Source: a virus. From it: a stretch of DNA of 31,597 nt. The notes beneath the pieces were generated by a model that did no database searches, was not told the origin of the DNA, and saw only the letters and a program-made list of their open reading frames with translations. This document shows, in pieces, positions 1 through 6,616 of the stretch. Each line of letters opens with the position of its first letter. Position 1 is the first letter of the stretch. A program made the translations under genes and the position numbers. The DNA is taken from the IMG/VR virus record IMGVR_UViG_3300047357_000068, positions 1 through 31,597 of that record; one strand, written 5' to 3'.

Positions 1-30
1 AATCACCCACAAATTGACCGAATTTCAGCA

Positions 31-80
31 ATGCGTCACTGCGCGTCACACATGCGTCACTGAAATTTTCCACTGACGCA
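31..80. repeat. Helically phased GCGTCAC repeats downstream of the early operon
   Basis: GCGTCAC occurs at 33-39, 43-49 and 54-60, so the copies are 10 and 11 bp apart, about one helical turn. The reverse complement TGACGC follows at 74-79. ATGCGTCACTG is repeated exactly at 31-41 and 52-62, and AATTTCAG (21-28) is mirrored by CTGAAATT (60-67). A hairpin TGCGTCACTG/CACTGACGCA with one mismatch can form at 53-80, just after the stop codon of the last early gene. This could be a protein-binding array (origin iterons or operator) or a 3'-end structure. There is no T-run, so it is not a classical terminator. Confidence 0.55.
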
Positions 81-431
81 CTACTCGATAACATCGAAAT
101 CATCCTCGTCTTGATCGTCGTTGGCGAAGAACACTGAGTTTATCAGCATATGAATTTCCATCCATCCCTCAGTCACCTTTTGATAGCTGATCTGTGCCTT
201 TGCCTTGTGTGGCCAGAAGTTCATCTCCGTTGGCCTGCCATTGATTGTGATTGCGCATTGCAGGTGCCACGGCGCTTTCTCGTAGTTTGGCCAATACAGC
301 GGAGCCTCGCCGCCGCACAGGTCGCCTAAATGCTCTGCTATGTTCGCGAACATCTGCACATTGTCATATTGCTCGTAATCGTCATCCCGGTAGAAGCAAT
401 CGCTCCAATCTCCTGTCCACTCACGTCTCAT
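81..431 (-). CDS. Hypothetical protein, last gene of the early operon
   Basis: A 116-residue protein of unknown function. The ATG shares its A with the TGA stop of the primase-helicase (TGATG junction), which implies translational coupling and fixes the start; an in-frame extension upstream would run through the helicase reading frame. It is rich in Trp, Tyr and acidic residues, has no membrane segment, and ends in a very acidic tail (residues 104-116) containing DDFD. The same DDFD motif occurs in the helicase linker and in the ssDNA-binding protein of this operon, so a role at the replication complex is inferred. No family was recognised. Confidence 0.75.
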   Translation of the reverse strand: MRREWTGDWSDCFYRDDDYEQYDNVQMFANIAEHLGDLCGGEAPLYWPNYEKAPWHLQCAITINGRPTEMNFWPHKAKAQISYQKVTEGWMEIHMLINSVFFANDDQDEDDFDVIE

Positions 432-2734
432 CAGTTCATCTCCCCAACTCTGCCCGTTGACACGACGCCTTTGCGCTCCCTGCGCTGGCTTGGGCTGTGA
501 TAGACAATTTCCTCCAGCAGACCTTCGTCGTGCCACTGGCGCAGGATTGTCTTTGCCTGCCCTGCTGTCTTTGTGTGGTCTAGGTCTGAGAAGTTGTATT
601 GCGTTATGACTGAGCCGACCCAGCGTTGCTTGTCCTGCGGCCTGATAGAATACTTCTCGCCGTCCTCTGGACCTTTGTCGATCAGATCCAGCATATTGTT
701 GACCACACGGGTTGTCATACCCTCCCACTGGTCTGGCAGCTTAAACTCAACGGCCACGCCACACGAGTCTCCGTTGTCTAGCTTTGTGCTGACCATGCGG
801 CGGTAGATTGCCTTGTCAGCTGGCAATGGTGCGCTGAGATTGTGTTTGCCATCGTCCACTCGGAAGACACCTGTCGCGTTGGCTTCTGGCACACCGAGTG
901 CCACAGCGTCCTCAAACTTCACTTTGTTTATAACTCTGGCGGCTCTAGCTGCGCCAATCAGTGAGCCTGCGCCGCGCACTGAGTCAATGTCGGCGTCCTC
1001 ACCGTTGCCTTTGCGCACATGGTGAACGACATGCACGGCACAGCCAGCCTCTCTGGCCAGCTGGCGCAGCATGGCGACAACCTTCTGCACACTCATATTG
1101 GAATTTTCGTTCACTTCGTGCGTCGAGATAAATGGGTCAATTATGGCCAAGCCGATATTATTAGCCTTTATCTTGTCTCGCATATGGCTCAGGAAGGCGT
1201 CGTTGGTCTCAATGCCATCTCTTGTTTCCGCAGCCAGCGTGATGCCGATTGTGTCTTCCGCATCCATGAATAGTTTGCCAGCGATTTCTGGGTGCGTGAC
1301 GTTGTGTTGCTTCATGGCTGCGGCCAGCCTGATCTGCATTTCCGTCATATCGTCCTCTAAATTGACGATCCAAACATTTGTTGGCTCATGCACCTTCTCA
1401 CCCAGCAATGGTCGCCCAGTCACCACAGCTAACGCCTCCACCATCGTGAGCGAAGTTTTGCCGATGCCCCCGGCAGACGCCGTGACGCTGACAAAGCCGC
1501 GAATGTGGTGATGCCCGTAAATCCACCGCCTGCGCGGTAAACTTGCTTCGTCGATAGTTCCGACGGGTGTTGGCCATTCGAGCTTGGGTGCAGGCTCAGG
1601 TTGGCTCTCAGGCTCAATCTCAGGGCCGGGTATAGTGTCGAAATCATCCAGCCCGTCGTCTGGCTCAGGCAGCTGCTGATTGACCTCATCAAACTTGCTT
1701 GGCCGCAGCTCGGCGGCGTAAGTGCGCACGGCGGCTCGCATATCGTTATCGTGTTCAAAGTAGCAGTAAAGATCGAAAGCATCACCCCAGCAAAACTCGG
1801 CGCTGGTTTGGCCTATGCCTGCCGCTCTGTCTGAGCCTGACAGGCTGACCCAATGCGTGCCGAAATCTTTGGTGGCGTGTGAGCCTGATGTCTGCATGGG
1901 TGATCTGTAGCTATCTGACCGGCCCAGCTTCTCGTATCCGTGGCGCAGCATCATGTCAGCTATTGTATTACTACGGTTGAACTCGGCAACTGGATCAACG
2001 TCATCAAAATCTTTTTGCTGTTGCGCACGATTTTGCGCACGCAGCTGGCGCTCGGCGGCTGCACGTTCTGCTGCGATGGCTTCATTCTTGCGACGGAACT
2101 CTAAGTTTGCCCATACCTTGCTTTCGGCTGGGATAAGTAAGCCCTCACCTCTGTTGCGCAGGCCGTGGTAAAACTGTGGTTGACCCAAGCTATCTCTGCG
2201 CGCAGGCGGTACGTTGGGCAGGTAGATTGGCTGACCCGTGCGTGAGAGTGCAGCGTCGCATGTGATGCCTTCCTGCTGCATAAGGTCAAACAGAGCGAGC
2301 TGTGCGTCAACGTAGTCTTCACCGCTGATCGGCTCTGACAGCGGGATGAGTGCGCGCCACTTGCGGTTGTCTTCGCTGGCCCCGGATGACGAATAGATCA
2401 GTGCGGATGCGTTGCCTGTGACCCGCTCAACGGCGGTCTTCACTTCGGTCAGCGATGGATCGCCCTCGTCAACGTCAACGGCCAACATCCAATACTCGCC
2501 CCTTTCGCGCTGGGCGGCGTGGCTTCTGCCGTCATGCTCGCGGTATGTTGACGGAATGAAAAACTTTGCGTCGGCCTTTTCGGTCGCCTGTGGCTCGCTA
2601 ACGAGCTTAGCTATTTCGGCTATGGTGGTGCCGTCATATTGTGACCCGGCGTCATTAATGCGAGTGTCGCGCGCACCAGCTGCAATCAGCATGTGTTTCT
2701 TGCCAACTTCGCTTGTCTTTGTTAGTCTGTGCAT
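431..2734 (-). CDS. Primase-helicase (AEP-like N-terminus, RecA-like AAA_25 helicase)
   Basis: A 767-residue replication protein. Residues about 80-200 resemble an archaeo-eukaryotic primase-like region: DVDEGD at 87-92 is a candidate metal-binding DxD, and KWRALIPL lies at 125-132. A second domain spans about 250-345. An acidic, proline-rich linker (350-390) leads into a RepA/AAA_25-type hexameric helicase domain with Walker A GGIGKT at 422-427 and Walker B LAIIDP at 529-534. The start is set at the ATG preceded by AGAAAGG; an in-frame ATG 21 codons upstream lies in the hairpin region and has no ribosome site. It presumably unwinds and primes phage DNA with the neighbouring ssDNA-binding protein. 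The helicase part is clear; the primase assignment is less certain because no clear second catalytic motif was seen. Confidence 0.88.
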   Translation of the reverse strand: MHRLTKTSEVGKKHMLIAAGARDTRINDAGSQYDGTTIAEIAKLVSEPQATEKADAKFFIPSTYREHDGRSHAAQRERGEYWMLAVDVDEGDPSLTEVKTAVERVTGNASALIYSSSGASEDNRKWRALIPLSEPISGEDYVDAQLALFDLMQQEGITCDAALSRTGQPIYLPNVPPARRDSLGQPQFYHGLRNRGEGLLIPAESKVWANLEFRRKNEAIAAERAAAERQLRAQNRAQQQKDFDDVDPVAEFNRSNTIADMMLRHGYEKLGRSDSYRSPMQTSGSHATKDFGTHWVSLSGSDRAAGIGQTSAEFCWGDAFDLYCYFEHDNDMRAAVRTYAAELRPSKFDEVNQQLPEPDDGLDDFDTIPGPEIEPESQPEPAPKLEWPTPVGTIDEASLPRRRWIYGHHHIRGFVSVTASAGGIGKTSLTMVEALAVVTGRPLLGEKVHEPTNVWIVNLEDDMTEMQIRLAAAMKQHNVTHPEIAGKLFMDAEDTIGITLAAETRDGIETNDAFLSHMRDKIKANNIGLAIIDPFISTHEVNENSNMSVQKVVAMLRQLAREAGCAVHVVHHVRKGNGEDADIDSVRGAGSLIGAARAARVINKVKFEDAVALGVPEANATGVFRVDDGKHNLSAPLPADKAIYRRMVSTKLDNGDSCGVAVEFKLPDQWEGMTTRVVNNMLDLIDKGPEDGEKYSIRPQDKQRWVGSVITQYNFSDLDHTKTAGQAKTILRQWHDEGLLEEIVYHSPSQRRERKGVVSTGRVGEMN

Positions 2735-2779
2735 GTTCGGACCTTTCTCCATCCAATCTCGGGTTCGCTTTAATGTTAC

Positions 2780-2816
2780 CCCCCGGCAGCGTCCCAACTG
2801 CCGGGGGTTTTCTTTT
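2780..2816 (+). terminator. Strong Rho-independent terminator, T-run facing rightward
   Basis: A perfect 10-bp GC-rich stem (CCCCCGGCAG 780-789 offset from 2000, that is 2780-2789, pairing with 2798-2807) with an 8-nt loop is followed on the + strand by TTTTCTTTT. On the - strand, the direction of both neighbouring genes, the stem is followed by GTAACATTAAAG, which is a poor U-tract. It sits between the ssDNA-binding protein gene and the primase-helicase gene. It either stops antisense transcription or acts as a partial attenuator or mRNA-end stabiliser for the leftward operon. Confidence 0.75.
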
Positions 2817-2818
2817 AC

Positions 2819-3457
2819 CTAAAAGGGTATTTCGTCCTCTAGTTCAGCTGGCGCTGGAGCAGACTGCGGTGCTGGCGCGGCGGCTGGACCAAAGTCATCG
2901 AGAGCTTCATCAACGCCGCCAGACATCGTTGTCGGCACCTCATCGAAGTCATCCAGACCACCGCCACCATAAACTGCGTGCGTGACTTGCACAGTATCTA
3001 TAAGCAAGCTGACGCCACCGTTGCCGTCGGGATCTGTCACGGGATACGCAGTGACCTTGATGCTGCCCTTTGAGCCACCCCAGAAAGCCGTGTCTGCCAG
3101 CGGTTGCTTCATGCCATCAATGACGCGAGGTTTTTCGTTCTGCTGGCCTTGGCTATTCGTGCCGTTGCGCTTGGCGCGGAACTCATAGTTGCCGCTGTCA
3201 AGTTTCTTCATGCCGAAAATCTTACCGAATGGCGCTTTCGTCTGGCACGTCTCATAATGTGCCTTCAGCTCTGCGTGCAGCGTCTTCGCTTCCTCAGCGG
3301 TCATCTCCCAAGCGATAGAGTATGCTGCGTTTGACGCTGTTGGCGCACACTCTTCGCTCTTCTTTTCGGACGTGTTGTAGCGATAGCACGCATTCAGCCG
3401 AGGATATTTAAATTCCACGTTGCGAATCATTACTGGTTTAAAGTCTGTTTTAGCCAT
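2819..3457 (-). CDS. Single-stranded DNA-binding protein (Enc34/T7 gp2.5-like, DUF2815 type)
   Basis: A 212-residue protein with an OB-fold-like body (about 1-165) and a long acidic, Pro/Ala-rich tail. The tail carries GLDDFDEVP (167-175), ALDDFG (185-190) and a terminal EDEIPF. An acidic C-terminus ending in an aromatic residue is the hallmark of phage gp2.5-type and bacterial SSB proteins, where it recruits partner proteins. It should coat ssDNA during replication and recombination. The start follows GGAGA with good spacing. It lies downstream of the RecE-like exonuclease and upstream of the primase-helicase, as expected for a replication cassette. The sequence resembles the DUF2815/Enc34 family from memory. 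Confidence 0.85.
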   Translation of the reverse strand: MAKTDFKPVMIRNVEFKYPRLNACYRYNTSEKKSEECAPTASNAAYSIAWEMTAEEAKTLHAELKAHYETCQTKAPFGKIFGMKKLDSGNYEFRAKRNGTNSQGQQNEKPRVIDGMKQPLADTAFWGGSKGSIKVTAYPVTDPDGNGGVSLLIDTVQVTHAVYGGGGLDDFDEVPTTMSGGVDEALDDFGPAAAPAPQSAPAPAELEDEIPF

Positions 3458-3475
3458 CTGTTTTTCTCCAAGCTA

Positions 3476-4273
3476 TTAAAGTTCGACTGCATCTAAACGC
3501 AGCCATCGTGGCAGATCAATCACATTAGTTTGATCTGACCAACCAGTGTCCCACTTCTGGGCCTCGTTGGCTTTTGCAATCTTGCGCAGGGTCATGTGCA
3601 TTTCGCCTTTAGCCCAATCAAGATATTCCTCATGGATGATGTTTGTCGAGACCGAGTGACCGCCGGTTTTCTCAACGTGAACAAACACAAATTGTGACGC
3701 CTCATAGCCAGCCAGCTCTAAGCAGTGCATATAGAAGGCTTGCTGGATTGCGTAGTTATACGAGATCATGTCCTTCGCCACTCCGCGTGGTGAAGCGTCC
3801 TGACACGTCTTGAGATCGTATAGGACACCTTTTGCATCCCAATAGCTATCTGGACGGCATTTGATTTTAAGCCCGGTCTCAGGGTCGGTGGCAAAGAAGC
3901 TGGCTTCGTTGACCGTTGTTGGGCCAGCCATACGCTGACCCGCTGGATGGAATAGCACGCTATCGGCAATATTCCGCGCAAGGTCATAGTCGGCGGCGGT
4001 CAGCAAGGTCTGATCGTTTGCCTGTGCTTCCTCATAGGCTTCCGTCCAAGCCTTACCTCGGCGGGTCTCTGGCCCACGCACGACGCCCTTGCCATCTTCT
4101 AGCACCATTGCGTGTACGGCGGTTCCCATATCAAAGACCGGGCTTGAGCTGTATGTCTTCGCCTTCCAGTGTGCCAGCGATTTGCTGTGAACCATTTTCA
4201 CGTCAGATGACGATATGTGGTCTTTCTTGGCGTGGTATCCTGTGTTGGATAGTTTGTCGGCAGGTATCATCAT
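3476..4273 (-). CDS. RecE-like PDDEXK exonuclease (DUF3799 type)
   Basis: A 265-residue nuclease of the lambda-exonuclease/RecE superfamily. Visible motifs are GTAVH at 50-54, a conserved Glu near 123, CRPD at 139-142 (metal-binding Asp), DLK at 153-155 (the D/ExK motif) and QQAFY at 177-181, in canonical order. Such enzymes degrade one strand of dsDNA ends to expose 3' single strands for recombination or concatemer formation. The ATG overlaps the upstream stop (ATGA); a second ATG follows immediately, so the start could be one codon later. No RecT/Beta-type annealing protein is visible beside it; the gp2.5-like protein encoded just downstream may serve that purpose. Confidence 0.87.
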   Translation of the reverse strand: MMIPADKLSNTGYHAKKDHISSSDVKMVHSKSLAHWKAKTYSSSPVFDMGTAVHAMVLEDGKGVVRGPETRRGKAWTEAYEEAQANDQTLLTAADYDLARNIADSVLFHPAGQRMAGPTTVNEASFFATDPETGLKIKCRPDSYWDAKGVLYDLKTCQDASPRGVAKDMISYNYAIQQAFYMHCLELAGYEASQFVFVHVEKTGGHSVSTNIIHEEYLDWAKGEMHMTLRKIAKANEAQKWDTGWSDQTNVIDLPRWLRLDAVEL

Positions 4274-4506
4274 TGGATTTCACCGTCCATCTTCATTTCC
4301 AGCTCGCGTCTATATGTGTTCGCAATGCTCTCTAAAGCCGAGCCGCATCGGTGGAGGCCGTTGGCGATGCCGACTATGTTGCCGTCTCTTCGGTTGAGAG
4401 AGTCAATAGCGTCAGCAACATTCTGGCCGCTGTCATGTTGCGCCCACTCGCTTGCAAATTCTTCAATTGCGTAAGATATTACGGATTTAATTTCATCCTC
4501 AGTCAT
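4270..4506 (-). CDS. Hypothetical small protein
   Basis: A 78-residue, mostly helical soluble protein with no membrane segment or cysteine pair. Both ends overlap neighbours by ATGA (the PDDEXK nuclease upstream and the RecE-like exonuclease downstream), so its expression is tied to theirs. The C-terminal half (about 45-75) looks amphipathic, like the short helical proteins of unknown role common in phage early operons. No function is assigned. Confidence 0.7.
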   Translation of the reverse strand: MTEDEIKSVISYAIEEFASEWAQHDSGQNVADAIDSLNRRDGNIVGIANGLHRCGSALESIANTYRRELEMKMDGEIQ

Positions 4507-4892
4507 TGCATTTTCTCCCTCGCAATGTAGCAGAAGGTCTCAAAGTCTACCTCTGCTGTGTAGTCGTGATCGCAGTCAGTCAACGCAGCCAACGGGATCA
4601 CACATCGGATTGGTTTGCGGTCGTATTTGTAAATTAGACATGGCATCTTGCCATCAAGATCGGCAGCACCCGCAGCTTGATCCCACCATGCAGGCGCACC
4701 GCCGATTGGGCCGCTGGCGTATCGCTTCAGCTCCAAGGTAAACGGGAATGCCGGGTCATCTGGGATCAGGTCAGCGTGGCCAGCGGTTCGATATTGCTCT
4801 AGGTTTCTCTTAAAGTTAATACCCAGCTCATCGCGTAAGGCGTTGGCCGTCTCGCGTTCAAAACTTGCTCCCTTGTTGCGCCCGTTGACCAT
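4503..4892 (-). CDS. PDDEXK-family nuclease (possible junction resolvase)
   Basis: A 129-residue single-domain nuclease. The N-terminal NKGASFERE region holds the first Glu (E12/E14); HADL gives Asp 41 and ELK at 54-56 gives the E-x-K pair, followed by a WWDQ motif at 69-72. This is the usual order for small phage PDDEXK proteins that act as resolvase-like or nicking enzymes on recombination intermediates. It is translated second in the early operon; its ATG overlaps the stop of the RHH regulator by one base. Substrate specificity cannot be read from the sequence. Confidence 0.8.
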   Translation of the reverse strand: MVNGRNKGASFERETANALRDELGINFKRNLEQYRTAGHADLIPDDPAFPFTLELKRYASGPIGGAPAWWDQAAGAADLDGKMPCLIYKYDRKPIRCVIPLAALTDCDHDYTAEVDFETFCYIAREKMQ

Positions 4893-5053
4893 TAGTCAGC
4901 TCGCGGCTGTTCGGCGTAAATCCCTACATTGGCCGCAGCGGTCAAAGCTGCCGACCGGATAAACGTGGCCAGCGCCATGCCAGCACGCTCTGCGGCCAGT
5001 GTCAGCGCCTCATGCTGGGCCTCATTTAAGACCACTCGACTCTCTTTCTTCAT
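4892..5053 (-). CDS. Ribbon-helix-helix (Arc/CopG-like) transcriptional regulator
   Basis: A 53-residue protein. Residues 3-10 (KESRVVLN) fit the DNA-contacting beta strand, followed by two helices (12-24 and 27-40), which is the ribbon-helix-helix plan. A strong GGAGG lies 5 nt before the ATG. It is the first gene of the leftward early operon, next to a divergent control region with repeated AGGAT boxes, so it is probably an autorepressor that also influences the rightward genes. This operator assignment is inferred. The stop overlaps the nuclease ATG (TAATG). Confidence 0.75.
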   Translation of the reverse strand: MKKESRVVLNEAQHEALTLAAERAGMALATFIRSAALTAAANVGIYAEQPRAD

Positions 5054-5076
5054 GTCACCCTCCAAGGTTAATTTGA

Positions 5077-5147
5077 TAGGACGTTACATCCTAAAAAAAG
5101 TTAGTGCAAGTGTAAATTAGGTATTTACATAGGATGATTTAAGGATT
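5077..5147. promoter_or_regulatory. Operator-like AGGAT box array in the divergent region
   Basis: The dyad TAGGA-N7-TCCTA occupies 5077-5093. On the other side of the region, AGG-centred boxes TTAGGTAT, ATAGGATG and TAAGGATT begin their AGG at 5119, 5131 and 5143, about 12 bp apart. Tandem short boxes near one helical turn are typical binding sites for dimeric ribbon-helix-helix proteins, and such a gene starts 24 bp away. Binding is inferred, not shown. Confidence 0.5.
5088..5116 (-). promoter_or_regulatory. Leftward early promoter
   Basis: On the - strand, TTTACA (5116-5111, 5 of 6 to the sigma-70 -35 box) is separated by exactly 17 nt from TAGGAT (5093-5088, 4 of 6 to the -10 box). It lies 35 bp upstream of the RHH gene. 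The -10 box is also the right arm of the TAGGA/TCCTA dyad, so a protein bound there would block this promoter. Confidence 0.6.
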
Positions 5148-5163
5148 AGTCTGATTGTATAAA
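5124..5163 (+). promoter_or_regulatory. Candidate rightward promoter
   Basis: A TATAAA at 5158-5163 lies 22 bp before the first rightward start codon and could be a -10 box. No good -35 sits at the usual distance. TTTACA at 5124-5129 is too far from TATAAA and pairs only with a weak TAGTCT at 5147. The -35 zone is occupied by the AGGAT boxes, so the promoter may need an activator. The evidence is weak. Confidence 0.3.
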
Positions 5164-5185
5164 CACAAACTAAGGGAACACGGGC

Positions 5186-5542
5186 ATGACAATTATCGCA
5201 ACATTTAGCAACGGCTTTACTGATACATATAAAGGCCATCGCAACGTAAAAGCCGCATGGGCAATCACGCGCAATGTAGATGGCAAAATCATTGCGAGCG
5301 GCCATAGCCTCGACCGCACAAGAGCGGCCAAGACGGCGAGGGGCGCGATGAGCGACAAGGTTTATGGGTTTGGAGGGTATCTGCCGACCCGCGCATATCC
5401 CGGCGTTCATAAGTGGTTGATTGAACAGGGATACGATGGGCCTCGCGGGACATCACCAATGATGGCATGGGCGCGTAAAAAGAATGCCGAGCGCCTTGCT
5501 CGGATTGAAGCAGCCCACACAATCGAAATTGTTGACATATAA
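5186..5542 (+). CDS. Hypothetical protein, first gene of the rightward operon
   Basis: A 118-residue soluble protein of unknown function. AAGGG lies 9 nt before the ATG. The first half looks like a small alpha/beta fold (ATFSNGF near the N-terminus, then VKAAWAI and a glycine-containing turn). The second half is basic, with Arg/Lys-rich helices. It opens the only rightward transcription unit of the window and is followed by a very stable UUCG hairpin. No domain was recognised. Antisense open frames overlap it, but none has a credible ribosome site. Confidence 0.65.
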   Translation: MTIIATFSNGFTDTYKGHRNVKAAWAITRNVDGKIIASGHSLDRTRAAKTARGAMSDKVYGFGGYLPTRAYPGVHKWLIEQGYDGPRGTSPMMAWARKKNAERLARIEAAHTIEIVDI

Positions 5543-5550
5543 CGCAACAC

Positions 5551-5568
5551 GGGGAGCTTCGGCTCCCC
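5551..5568 (+). terminator. cUUCGg tetraloop hairpin between rightward genes
   Basis: A perfect 7-bp stem GGGGAGC/GCTCCCC closes a TTCG loop as C(UUCG)G, the exceptionally stable tetraloop. It starts 8 nt after the stop codon of the preceding gene. No T-run follows on either strand, so it is more likely an mRNA stability or partial attenuation element than a full terminator. Confidence 0.55.
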
Positions 5569-5589
5569 ACTCAAACTGGGAGAAACAAA

Positions 5590-5679
5590 ATGAAACGTAA
5601 ATTTGAAATCGCTGGCGAAATCTTATTTCTCTTGGCATTGTTTGCCATGCCATTATTCATCAAGAGTGCCATGCTATGA
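5590..5679 (+). CDS. 29-residue single-pass membrane peptide
   Basis: A very short gene. GGGAG sits 7 nt before the ATG, and the stop TGA overlaps the ATG of the next gene (ATGCTATGAG), which supports translation. The peptide has a basic N-terminus (MKRK) and a hydrophobic stretch from about residue 11 to 27, enough for one membrane pass. Function is unknown; small phage membrane peptides can be lysis, superinfection or host-takeover factors, but nothing here decides between these. Confidence 0.55.
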   Translation: MKRKFEIAGEILFLLALFAMPLFIKSAML

Positions 5680-5843
5680 GCAATATAATTAACTGCCCTG
5701 AGTGCGACGGCGACGGCCAAGTTGAGCGTGACGTGTGGGTGCGCCAAAGCTCAACTTGGCATGGCGACTTTGAGTCTGTTATGGAAGATTGCGATAACTG
5801 TGGCGGCGTTGGGCAGATTGAAGCGCTGGAGGAAGACGAATGA
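5676..5843 (+). CDS. DnaJ-type zinc-finger miniprotein
   Basis: A 55-residue protein with two CxxCxGxG-like modules: CPECDGDG at 7-14 and CDNCGGVG at 39-46. This is the DnaJ cysteine-rich zinc-binding signature, here as one zinc site assembled from two half-motifs with no J-domain. The C-terminus is acidic (EALEEDE). It overlaps both neighbours (the membrane peptide stop and the next ATG as ATGA). Similar free-standing zinc miniproteins occur in phage early regions; the target is unknown. Confidence 0.7.
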   Translation: MSNIINCPECDGDGQVERDVWVRQSSTWHGDFESVMEDCDNCGGVGQIEALEEDE

Positions 5844-6616
5844 AATACGACCCAGAAGCCCTCACCCGCCACGTCCTTGCCTGCGCAGATCAAGGCATGT
5901 CACAGGCCGACGTGGCAGATCTGCTGAATGTGTCTCGCTCGACGATACACCGCATCACCAGCAAACTTAATATAACTCTCGAAAGGAAAAAGCGTGAGTA
6001 CGGACCAAACTCAGATTATTATAAAAAGGCTGGAGCGCAACAACAGCATAATGCTGACGGAGCAGAAGACTCAAATGAGGCCAAACTTGAAGCAGCGGCT
6101 GGAAGAGCAGCAAGCGCTAATCGACGTGCTAAAGCGCGAGATGCAAAAGACGCAGCAGAGCGACTGAAGGCAAAGCTAGAAGGCGTCACGGATAAGCATG
6201 AGCGCTTTGAGATTACATACGGCCACTGCCTGTGGGAGTTTGAGACACTCATGTATAGGCAGCGCAAACGTGACCCTCTGCCGTCTGGCCCGCGTAGGCC
6301 ACTGACAGCCTCACCGTCAATGTTGATTGCCGCTGAGAAAATGAAGCAGCACAGCATCGACCAAGGGAACCGCCTGTTCTCGCTCATACCTTACGACCAG
6401 CGTGTGACAGCAGCAGAGGCCGCAGAGCTTCTAGGCGATAGCGTGCCGCGCACGTCAAGCTATCTCAAAAAGATGTGGGAGGCTGACAAGATCTACCGAG
6501 TGCGTGACTTTGTTGAAGTGCCGGGCTACACCAAGCGCCAATGGCGCTGGGTATTCAGCAAGCAACCGATCCAACCGTTGAATAATTGTTTTGAGGATGG
6601 TGGCGATGAGGACTAG
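5840..6616 (+). CDS. Putative transcriptional regulator with two helix-turn-helix regions
   Basis: A 258-residue protein. Residues 18-42 (GMSQADVADLLNVSRSTIHRI core) form a clear helix-turn-helix. Residues 75-120 are an Ala/Lys/Glu-rich probable coiled coil. Residues about 186-240 look like a winged helix (VTAAEAAELLGDSVPRTSSYL followed by a beta-wing region with WRW). Two DNA-binding ends joined by a coiled coil suggest a dimeric regulator or origin-binding protein. It overlaps the zinc-finger gene upstream (ATGA) and the HNH gene downstream by 11 nt. As the only sizeable regulator here it is a candidate switch to late transcription; that is inference. Confidence 0.75.
   Translation: MKYDPEALTRHVLACADQGMSQADVADLLNVSRSTIHRITSKLNITLERKKREYGPNSDYYKKAGAQQQHNADGAEDSNEAKLEAAAGRAASANRRAKARDAKDAAERLKAKLEGVTDKHERFEITYGHCLWEFETLMYRQRKRDPLPSGPRRPLTASPSMLIAAEKMKQHSIDQGNRLFSLIPYDQRVTAAEAAELLGDSVPRTSSYLKKMWEADKIYRVRDFVEVPGYTKRQWRWVFSKQPIQPLNNCFEDGGDED

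Noticed and set aside
573-1511. Several rightward open frames over the primase-helicase gene
   Set aside because: They are antisense to a long gene with clear Walker motifs, have no ribosome sites and no recognisable protein features.
5117-5410. Leftward frames opposite the first rightward gene
   Set aside because: They would cross the divergent control region and lack ribosome sites, whereas the rightward gene has AAGGG and is followed by collinear genes.
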